A program made the position numbers and the translations under genes. DNA of 48,725 bases from positions 1-48,725 of the forward strand of contig JAJYHK010000019.1 of assembly GCA_021784815.1 (NCBI GenBank), given 5' to 3'. The stretch is from a bacterium (GTDB lineage: Bacteria; Patescibacteriota; Minisyncoccia; Phycocordibacterales; Phycocordibacteraceae). This document shows positions 31,436 through 37,937 of the stretch, one piece after another (within the stretch, counting starts at the first letter, position 1; each line of letters begins with the position of its first letter). The notes beneath the pieces were generated by a model. The model had not been told where the DNA came from. It did not search any database and worked only from the letters and a program-made list of their open reading frames with translations.

Positions 31436-34400
31436 TTACAGCGCCTTAAAGTTGTCGAGGGTGAGGGAGAGTTCGCCGTTCCTGTTATTGACGGCGCCTT
31501 TGATGAGTATACAGCGGCCTGCTTCAAGCGCAGAGCCGCGCTCTTTGAAGAGCTTCGGGAAGGCGACTGCTTCGAGCGAGGCGGTCTTGTCTTCGAAGCG
31601 CAGGAAGGCCATCTTCTCGCCCTTCTTAGTGAGGATGGTGCGCACTTCGGCTACGAGCACCGGCAGGACGACCGGCATGCCCGGCTGCGGCTCTTCTTTA
31701 ATATTGCCGAGCGAAAAGCGCGATTTGCCGGTGATCTCGCTGTACGCGTCGAGCGGATGGCCGCTCACGTAAATGCCGAGCAGCTCTTTTTCCCACGCGA
31801 GCTTGTCGGTGAGCGAGGCGGGGTCGGCGCTTGGTAGCTCGAGCGCGGGCGCTGCAAAGAGCGCGCTTGCAAAGAGAGAGTCTTGCGAAGAGGGTGCCGT
31901 GATATCGCGGTGGAAGGCGAGCATTTTTTCGATATTGGCAAGCAGGGTGCCGCGGTCTTCGAGCGATTCGAGCGCGCCGCATTTAATGAGCGATTCGAGC
32001 GACTTGCGATTGAGATTTTTGGAGCTTACGCGCGAGAGGAAGTCGGAGAGAGAGGCGTAGGGGCCCCGCGCCTCGCGCTCTTCGAGAATCGCGCCCGCGA
32101 TACCTTCACCGAAGTTCTTGATAGAGGTGAGGCCGAAGCGGATTGCCTTGCCGCCGAGGTTGTAGAAAGAATCGGCTGCAGGCGCGCGCCGAGCGCCCTC
32201 ATCGAGGGCGGCGTATTTTTCTGCTGAAAAATCGCCTCTGCTCGGCTCGCCAGCCTGCGCAACCCTCTCTTCGGGCGCGTCGGCGCGCGCCTTTCTCGTG
32301 GCCGGGCCGTCTACGACGGTGAAGTCGGTGTCGCTTTCGTTCACATCCGGCGGAAGCACTTCGATGCCCATGCGTTTCGCTTCGGCCACGAGCTGCGCGA
32401 TTTCTTCTGTGTCGCCGGCGTCGGCGGTCATGAGCGCGGCCATGTACTCGACCGGGTAGTTCGCCTTGAGGTATGCGGTCTGGTACGCCACGCGGCCGTA
32501 CGAGGCAGAGTGCGCTTTATTGAAACCGTAGGCGGCGAACGGTTCGATCCACTCCCACACCTTCTGCGCTTTTTCGAGCGGCCACTTCGAGTGCTCGACG
32601 CAGCCGTTGATGAATTTCTCCTTCTGTTTCTGCATTTCTTCCGGGATCTTTTTGCCGACCGCCTTGCGGAATTTGTCGACCTCGCCCCAGGAGTACCCGG
32701 CGAACTGATTAGCCATGATGAGGAGATCGTCCTGGTATACGAGAATGCCGTACGTCTGCTTCAAAATCGACTCCATCCCGGGGTCGAGATACTTGATAAG
32801 CCGAGGGTTCTTTTTGCGCTCGATGTAGTCGGGGATGAACTGCATCGGCCCGGGGCGGTAGAGCGCGACCATGGCGTTGATGTCGTGGATGGTGGTCGGT
32901 CGAAGCTCTTTGAGCCAGCGGGTCATGCCGGAGCCGTTGAGCTGGAACGTGCCGTAGGTTTCGCCGCGCGAGAGCATCTCGTATGTTTTCTTGTCGTCGA
33001 GCGGCACGCCCTCGATGTCGAGGCCGATGCCGCGGGTCTGCTTCACTCGTGCGACCGCGTCGGCGAGGATAGTGAGGTTCTTAATCCCGAGAAAGTCGAA
33101 CTTCGTGAGGCCGACGCCGTCTTCGCCGACTGAATACATGTCATATTGGGTAATGAGCTTGCCGGTGCCTTTGGGATCGGGCTGGATCGGGGTCCATTCG
33201 ATGATGGGTGTCGGTGCTATAACGACGCCCGCGGCGTGTACGCCGACATGACGGACGCAGCCCTCGATCTTTTTCGCGTGGTCGAGAATCTCGCGCGCTT
33301 CGTCGTCTTCTGCGTAGAGGCTCTTGAGTTCCGGCTCGAGCTCAAGGGCTTTGTCAATCGTCATGGGGAATCCCTGGGAACCCATGGGGATGAGTTTGGC
33401 GATGCGGTCGCCGGTATTGTACGAGTGACCGAGCGAGCGCGCGACGTCGCGCACCGCGGCGCGCGCCATCATGGTGCCGAAGGTACCGATTTGCGCGACG
33501 CGGTCTTCGCCGTACACCCGCCGCGCGTACGCGATCACCTCGTCGCGGCGAGTATCGGCGAAGTCCATGTCGATATCGGGCGCGGAGGGGCGTTCCGGAT
33601 TGAGGAAACGCTCAAAGGGAATTTTGTACTCGAGCGGATCGATTTTCGTGATCTGGAGGAGGTAGGTCGTCATTGAGCCGGCGACTGAACCGCGGATGTT
33701 GGTGTAGATGTCGTGCTCGCGCGCGAAGCGCACGAGGTCTTCCACAACGAGGAAGTATGCGGCGTACCCTTTGAACTTAATGATCCCGAGCTCGTACTCG
33801 AGGCGATCAAGCACGTCTTGGCGGCCTTCGAGACCGCGCGCTTGGAGGCCATGCATACAGAGTGCTCGAAGGCGCTCGTCGGCCGTGACGCCCTCGGGTA
33901 GTTTGAATTCGGGAAAGATGAATTTGCCGAGCACAAACTCCACGCGGCAGCGGTCGGCAATGGTCCGGGTATTGTCGATTGCGTCGGGAAGATCCTTGAA
34001 AAGCTCGAGCGCGCGCTGCTCACTGATGAACGAGAAGTCCTCGTTTTCGTTGCGGCCGCGCTCGCCCTGCTGGATGCGGCGCATGATCTCGGTCGCGCCG
34101 CGGTCGTCCGGCTCGAGGTAGTACACATCGTGCTGGGCGACGAGCTGGGTGCCGGTCCTTCGTGCGAGCGCGACAAGTTTTTGCTGCAGCTCCTCGTGTC
34201 CGGGCACGAGCGGGTGGTGCGTGATTTCTTGATACACGTTCTCCGCGCCGAAGAGGCCTTTAAACTCGGCGAGCGCCGCAGCGGCGCCCGCAGCGTCGTT
34301 GTTTCGCAGCAGCTGCGCGGTATCTCCGGCGAACGAAGGGATGATGGCGACGAGATTGCTCGCGTATTCACGCAGGATATCTTTGTCCATGCGCGGACGG

Positions 34401-34750
34401 TCGAAAAAGCCCTCGATCCAGCTCGAGGTAACGAGCGCGAGAAGATGCTTGTAGCCGTCGTTGTTTTGCGCGAGCAATACGATGCGCGAGCGCTTGGCGT
34501 CGAGGTTACGGTCTTTGTCGCGGCGCGACCGGGGCGCGAGGTACGCATCGACGCCGATGATCGGCTTTACCTCGGCTTTGGCTGCAGCCCGATAGAACTC
34601 GATCGCGCCGTGCAAGTTGCCAGTGTCGGTGAGTGCGAGCGCGTCCATGCCTTCGGCCTTCGCTTTTCCGACGAGCTCGTCGATTTTCGGCAGTGCCTGG
34701 AGGAAGCTGTAGTGGCTGTGGGTATGGAGATGGATGAACCGGGACGCCAT
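31436..34750 (-). CDS. dnaE: DNA polymerase III alpha subunit
   Basis: This 1104-aa protein is the replicative polymerase. It has the PHP domain (FIHLHTHSHYSFLQALPK at the N-terminus), the palm with catalytic Asp residues in APDIDMDFADTRRDEV, the thumb and fingers (MDALALTDTGNLHGA and following), helix-hairpin-helix region and a C-terminal OB fold (MPVVLPVLVAEVRTILTKKGEKMAFLRFEDKTASLEAVAFP). The region around residues 810-860 has an extra hydrophilic stretch, described separately. It starts at 34750, 8 nt after a TATACT box on the minus strand, and is divergent from rnhB. No proofreading exonuclease domain is present. Confidence 0.96.
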   Translation of the reverse strand: MASRFIHLHTHSHYSFLQALPKIDELVGKAKAEGMDALALTDTGNLHGAIEFYRAAAKAEVKPIIGVDAYLAPRSRRDKDRNLDAKRSRIVLLAQNNDGYKHLLALVTSSWIEGFFDRPRMDKDILREYASNLVAIIPSFAGDTAQLLRNNDAAGAAAALAEFKGLFGAENVYQEITHHPLVPGHEELQQKLVALARRTGTQLVAQHDVYYLEPDDRGATEIMRRIQQGERGRNENEDFSFISEQRALELFKDLPDAIDNTRTIADRCRVEFVLGKFIFPEFKLPEGVTADERLRALCMHGLQARGLEGRQDVLDRLEYELGIIKFKGYAAYFLVVEDLVRFAREHDIYTNIRGSVAGSMTTYLLQITKIDPLEYKIPFERFLNPERPSAPDIDMDFADTRRDEVIAYARRVYGEDRVAQIGTFGTMMARAAVRDVARSLGHSYNTGDRIAKLIPMGSQGFPMTIDKALELEPELKSLYAEDDEAREILDHAKKIEGCVRHVGVHAAGVVIAPTPIIEWTPIQPDPKGTGKLITQYDMYSVGEDGVGLTKFDFLGIKNLTILADAVARVKQTRGIGLDIEGVPLDDKKTYEMLSRGETYGTFQLNGSGMTRWLKELRPTTIHDINAMVALYRPGPMQFIPDYIERKKNPRLIKYLDPGMESILKQTYGILVYQDDLLIMANQFAGYSWGEVDKFRKAVGKKIPEEMQKQKEKFINGCVEHSKWPLEKAQKVWEWIEPFAAYGFNKAHSASYGRVAYQTAYLKANYPVEYMAALMTADAGDTEEIAQLVAEAKRMGIEVLPPDVNESDTDFTVVDGPATRKARADAPEERVAQAGEPSRGDFSAEKYAALDEGARRAPAADSFYNLGGKAIRFGLTSIKNFGEGIAGAILEEREARGPYASLSDFLSRVSSKNLNRKSLESLIKCGALESLEDRGTLLANIEKMLAFHRDITAPSSQDSLFASALFAAPALELPSADPASLTDKLAWEKELLGIYVSGHPLDAYSEITGKSRFSLGNIKEEPQPGMPVVLPVLVAEVRTILTKKGEKMAFLRFEDKTASLEAVAFPKLFKERGSALEAGRCILIKGAVNNRNGELSLTLDNFKAL
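32165..32310 (-). repeat. Palindrome-bearing in-frame insertion in dnaE
   Basis: About 48 hydrophilic residues (rich in Ala, Arg, Glu, Asp) sit between the segment NESDTDFTVV and KAIRFGLTSIKNFGEG, which are adjacent in most DnaE. The DNA carries two perfect small hairpins, GCCCTC-ATC-GAGGGC (32195-32209) and ATTTTTC-TGCT-GAAAAAT (32215-32232). Such a make-up recalls palindromic elements inserted in frame in some bacterial genes. Confidence 0.45.
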
Positions 34751-34758
34751 TAAAAGTC

Positions 34759-34799
34759 AGTATACCGAGCCCGGGCGGGATGCGTTAGTCGGGTATACT
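34759..34799. promoter_or_regulatory. Divergent leaderless promoters of dnaE and rnhB
   Basis: On the minus strand TATACT (34759-34764) is 8 nt before dnaE; on plus TATACT (34794-34799) is 6 nt before rnhB. No leader and no Shine-Dalgarno on either side. Confidence 0.75.
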
Positions 34800-34805
34800 T
34801 GGCGC

Positions 34806-35396
34806 ATGTCTTTTGTGCTCGGGGTAGACGAGGCCGGGAGAGGACCGTTAGCGGGGCCGGTGGCGATCGGTATCGTCGCGGTGCCGGAGCGATTCGACGT
34901 AGCGAAAGAGTTCCTCGGCGTGGCTGATTCGAAGGCACTTACGGAAAAGAAGCGCGAGAAGCTGTTTGGGATGCTCGAGCGGCGCACGGAACAGGGCAGC
35001 GTGCGGTTTTGTGTTGAGTACGGCGAAGCTGCGGAAATAGACGGACGGGGAATTGCGGCGGCGATTCGCGCGGCCGTCGCTCGCGGGCTCAATCGGCTCG
35101 CCCCGGATGCGGCGCAGGCCGAGGTGCTCCTCGATGGCGCGCTGCGCGCGCCAAGCGAATATCGCCAGAAGACGATAATCGGCGGGGACGCGAGCGTGCC
35201 GCTCATCTCGCTCGCGTCGATCGCGGCGAAAGTCTCGCGCGACCGGCTCATGACGGCGCTTGCCGAGCACTACCCGCTCTATGGGTTCGCGCAGCACAAA
35301 GGCTACGGGACCCATGCGCACTATGCGGCGCTCGAAACGCATGGCCTCTGCGCCATCCACCGAGCGACCTTTATTCACTTTGACACCATGGTGTAG
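34806..35396 (+). CDS. rnhB: Ribonuclease HII
   Basis: This 196-aa protein degrades RNA in RNA-DNA hybrids and removes misincorporated ribonucleotides. The catalytic DEAGRGPLAGP block at residues 8-18 (with Asp/Glu) and the C-terminal KVSRDRLM and YPLYGFAQHKGYGTHAHYAAL segments are characteristic. The start at 34806 was chosen over an upstream in-frame ATG because TATACT lies 6 nt before it. It is divergent from dnaE, a sensible pairing for replication genes. Confidence 0.95.
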   Translation: MSFVLGVDEAGRGPLAGPVAIGIVAVPERFDVAKEFLGVADSKALTEKKREKLFGMLERRTEQGSVRFCVEYGEAAEIDGRGIAAAIRAAVARGLNRLAPDAAQAEVLLDGALRAPSEYRQKTIIGGDASVPLISLASIAAKVSRDRLMTALAEHYPLYGFAQHKGYGTHAHYAALETHGLCAIHRATFIHFDTMV

Positions 35397-35447
35397 CGGG
35401 TATACAAAGTCTTGGTGCGTCAACGATCTTTCCGTAGGGGGGTATGC

Positions 35448-35666
35448 GTGGCTACGAAAAAAAACGAAGGTATGCGGGCTAAGGCAAGTTTACCTGAAGA
35501 CTGTGTTTGCCGAGACTGCAGAAATAATCTTGAAGGAGTCGTGGGTACCGGTGTAAACCGCCAGTTGTTGTGCGCGTCCCGGGGGTATGTCTACGTCACG
35601 ACGCTGAAGAATGGTTGCGATTCCCGTGTCCCGGTTGAGCCGCTTTCCCCGGCCGCGGCAGCGTGA
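35448..35666 (+). CDS. Small Cys-rich protein, GTG start, SD-led
   Basis: This 72-aa protein (GTG 35448 to TGA 35664-35666) has the start preceded by AGGGGGG about 7 nt upstream. It has a Lys-rich N-terminus, then CVCRDCRNN and further Cys (four or five total), which could bind zinc, and an Ala/Pro-rich end. No family is recognised. The SD, alternative start and TGA stop are unlike most genes here and may mark an acquired gene. The frame extends upstream to 35412. The stop codon sits in the loop of a strong hairpin (35655-35676). Confidence 0.5.
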   Translation: MATKKNEGMRAKASLPEDCVCRDCRNNLEGVVGTGVNRQLLCASRGYVYVTTLKNGCDSRVPVEPLSPAAAA

Positions 35667-35723
35667 TCGCTGCCGCTGAATCGTGAGTGCGCCGCACGTT
35701 TTTGCGGCGTCTTCACTTTTTTA
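35655..35723 (+). terminator. Two hairpins after the Cys-rich gene
   Basis: GCGGCAGCG/CGCTGCCGC (35655-35663, 35668-35676) has the stop codon TGA in its TGAT loop. It is followed by CGCCGCA/TGCGGCG (35690-35696, 35703-35709) with the tail TCTTCACTTTTTT. Confidence 0.7.
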
Positions 35724-35748
35724 TACCCCCGTGATAAAGTCAGTCCAT

Positions 35749-36087
35749 ATGTCAGTACGCATGCGCCATACCCGCGGGCACACCGGCAACCGCCGGTCGC
35801 ACCACGCGCTTTCCGCTACGAAGCCGATCGTGAACGAGAGTGGTAAGCTCCGCTTGCCGCACCGCCTTGACGAGACGAACGGCACCTATCGCGGCAAGCA
35901 GATTGTCGAGGTAAAAGCGAAACTCCCCAAGGCAAAACTCCCGACCGGCACCCACCACGAGCGCAATCACGCGCACGACCATCAGCACGAGGCACATGAA
36001 GCAAAACCGACTGAAGCAGCCGCTGCCGAGAAAGAAGCAAAGACCAAAGGTCGTCCGAACGAACGCTCTGGTCCGAAGGGAGCATAG
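35749..36087 (+). CDS. rpmF: 50S ribosomal protein bL32, zinc-free form
   Basis: This 112-aa protein has the N-terminal bL32 motif RMRHTRGHTGNRRSHHALSATKP followed by GKLRLPHRL and GTYRGKQIVEV, as in Patescibacteria bL32. The Cys pairs that bind zinc in many bL32 are absent (the first pair position reads VNES, and the second lies in a DETN stretch). A His/Lys/Glu-rich tail of about 55 residues, not usual for bL32, follows. ATG 35749 gives the family start. It has an upstream TATACC-like box at 35722, so a leader of about 20 nt. Confidence 0.8.
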   Translation: MSVRMRHTRGHTGNRRSHHALSATKPIVNESGKLRLPHRLDETNGTYRGKQIVEVKAKLPKAKLPTGTHHERNHAHDHQHEAHEAKPTEAAAAEKEAKTKGRPNERSGPKGA

Positions 36088-36106
36088 TTTCGAATAAATC
36101 CACACA

Positions 36107-36142
36107 ACGGCGTCCGTGCGCCAGGCACGGACGCCGTGTTTG
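36107..36142. terminator. Terminator between rpmF and nusB fusion
   Basis: A perfect 13-bp stem (36107-36119 and 36125-36137) with a GCCAG loop is followed by GTTTGG. The next gene's -10 TATACT begins 2 nt later. Confidence 0.85.
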
Positions 36143-36143
36143 G

Positions 36144-36149
36144 TATACT
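36144..36149 (+). promoter_or_regulatory. -10 element of the nusB-NUDIX gene
   Basis: TATACT lies 19 nt before the ATG at 36169, giving a leader of about 12 nt. Confidence 0.55.
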
Positions 36150-36168
36150 AGGGGCACACGATCTTTCC

Positions 36169-37086
36169 ATGGCGAATCGGCACCTAGCACGATCGGTTGT
36201 TCTCCAAACGCTCTTTGAGTGGGACACCATGCATACTCCCGATGCGGAGGCGATGAACATCCTTTCCCGCAACGCCGAAGAGTTTGGCGGTGACCAGTCA
36301 GACCAGCCGTTCATGGATCAGCTTCTTGCGGGCGTCATTGCAAAGAAACCCGATATCGATCTCGTCATCGAAAAGGCCGCGCCTGAGTGGCCGCTTGAGC
36401 GTATTGCTCCGATCGATCGGAATATCTTGCGGCTCGGCCTCTACGAGCTCCTCTTTGCCGATCGCACGCAGGTACCGGCAAAGGTGGCGATTAATGAGGC
36501 GATCGAACTTGCAAAAACGTTCGGAGGAGAATCGAGCGGTCGTTTTGTGAACGGCGTCTTAGGCGCGGTCTATAAGGAGCTCGGCGAACCCGGTAAAGAC
36601 GAACAGGGCGGCAAAAGAATACGGCGAGAAGAGTTGTCGCTTGAGCAGCTCGGCGGCGCTATCGTGTACGCCAAGCACGATGGTCAGTACTACATCGCGC
36701 TGGTTCACGACGTCTTCGGCCATTGGACGCTCTCGAAGGGGCGCATCGGCGACAAACCGGAATTTGCAAACGAAACGGTCGAGGAGGGCACGATCCGCGA
36801 GATCAAGGAAGAGATGGGCCTCGACATCGAGATCCGCGAGAAAGTCGGCGAGAACGAATACGTCGCGAGTCATCCGGAAAAAGGTAAATATCGCAAGCAC
36901 GTAAGCTACTACCTCGCGGAGGCGCCGTACGTGAACATAACGCTCAAAAAGACGGGCGGCCTTGACGATGCGAAGTGGTTCCGCGTGCAGAACATCGTCG
37001 ATCTTAATTTCTATGACGATCTCTTGCCGATCGTGACGGCAGCCGTGCAGAAGCTCCTCGACCGCGCGGGTGCGGGGAGGGCCTAA
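36169..37086 (+). CDS. nusB: NusB-NUDIX fusion protein
   Basis: This 305-aa protein joins two domains. Residues 1-140 are NusB (ANRHLARSVVLQTLFEWD, PLERIAPIDRNILRLGLYELLF, PAKVAINEAIELAKTFGGESSGRFVNGVLGAV), which with NusE/uS10 binds boxA RNA in antitermination. Residues about 155-300 are a NUDIX hydrolase fold with Nudix box ending ETVEEGTIREIKEEMGL (REUxEEUGU catalytic part). The spacing between the first Gly and Glu is two residues longer than consensus. The domains are linked by an Arg/Glu-rich segment. The start 36169 gives the NusB N-terminus. The NUDIX substrate is unknown. Confidence 0.88.
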   Translation: MANRHLARSVVLQTLFEWDTMHTPDAEAMNILSRNAEEFGGDQSDQPFMDQLLAGVIAKKPDIDLVIEKAAPEWPLERIAPIDRNILRLGLYELLFADRTQVPAKVAINEAIELAKTFGGESSGRFVNGVLGAVYKELGEPGKDEQGGKRIRREELSLEQLGGAIVYAKHDGQYYIALVHDVFGHWTLSKGRIGDKPEFANETVEEGTIREIKEEMGLDIEIREKVGENEYVASHPEKGKYRKHVSYYLAEAPYVNITLKKTGGLDDAKWFRVQNIVDLNFYDDLLPIVTAAVQKLLDRAGAGRA

Positions 37087-37136
37087 GGTTGCGACAAACC
37101 GCGGGTTGAGCGCTTGCCAGGGGCCGCGGCTTGGCG

Positions 37137-37142
37137 CATACT
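37137..37142 (+). promoter_or_regulatory. Promoter of rnc
   Basis: TTGCCA, 17 nt, CATACT; the -10 lies 6 nt before the ATG at 37149, at leaderless spacing. Confidence 0.6.
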
Positions 37143-37148
37143 TTTTCC

Positions 37149-37838
37149 ATGTCAGACCTCACCGACCTTGCCGCGCGACTGAGCCTCTCCTTTACGGATC
37201 CGAACCTCTTCGCGGAGGCTCTCACGCATCGCTCCTATTTGAACGAGCATCGGGACCATCCCGGCACGCATAATGAACGCCTTGAGTTCCTTGGCGACGC
37301 GGTGCTTGAACTCGCGACGACCGACTTTCTCTTCCGCAAGTTTCCGGCGAAGCCCGAAGGCGAACTCACTGCGTATCGCGCGGCGCTCGTGAATACCGTG
37401 TCGCTTGCCGAAACGGCCCAAGCGCTTGGCATCAACGAGCATCTCCTGCTTTCGAAAGGCGAGGCGAGAGATACGGGTCGCGCGCGGGATGTCATTCTCG
37501 CTGACGCCTTCGAGGCGATCATTGGCGCGATCTATCTCGATCAGGGCTACGGACCGGCGGAGCAGTTTATCGCGAAGCATATTTCCGGCAAGCTGGACGA
37601 GGTTATCAAAAAGCGCATGTACCAGGACGCGAAGAGTCGTTTCCAGGAAGCGGCGCAGGAGAAGCACGGCGCGACGCCGTCATACACGACTTTGCAAGAG
37701 GCGGGTCCTGATCACGACAAGCGCTTTACCGTAGGCGTCTTCGTCGCCAGTGCGGAAATCGCTCGCGGAGAGGGGAAAAGCAAGCAAGAAGCGGAACAGG
37801 CGGCAGCGAAAGCGGCGCTTGAGAAAACTGGCTGGTGA
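37149..37838 (+). CDS. rnc: Ribonuclease III
   Basis: This 229-aa protein cleaves double-stranded RNA, including rRNA precursors. The signature NERLEFLGDAVLEL (with catalytic Glu and Asp) is at about residues 42-55, DAFEAIIGAIYLDQGY (second catalytic Glu/Asp) at about 122, and a C-terminal double-stranded RNA-binding domain runs from about 158 (DAKSRFQEAAQEKHGATPSYTTLQEAGPDHDKRFTVGVFV) to the end. It ends in TGA, one of four in the window. It precedes smc, a gene order also seen in other bacteria. Confidence 0.96.
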   Translation: MSDLTDLAARLSLSFTDPNLFAEALTHRSYLNEHRDHPGTHNERLEFLGDAVLELATTDFLFRKFPAKPEGELTAYRAALVNTVSLAETAQALGINEHLLLSKGEARDTGRARDVILADAFEAIIGAIYLDQGYGPAEQFIAKHISGKLDEVIKKRMYQDAKSRFQEAAQEKHGATPSYTTLQEAGPDHDKRFTVGVFVASAEIARGEGKSKQEAEQAAAKAALEKTGW

Positions 37839-37922
37839 TTTTCCGTTCAAGGTGTTTAAAGCTCGACCTCGAACGGAACATTTTGGGGGTGTGCGCTCTG
37901 AGTCGTGCCGCGATTTTGCCTG

Positions 37923-37928
37923 TATACT
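37923..37928 (+). promoter_or_regulatory. -10 element of smc
   Basis: TATACT lies 9 nt before ATG 37938 and only 3 nt before ATG 37932, so the first ATG is unlikely to be in the transcript. Confidence 0.55.
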
Positions 37929-37937
37929 GAGATGCAA

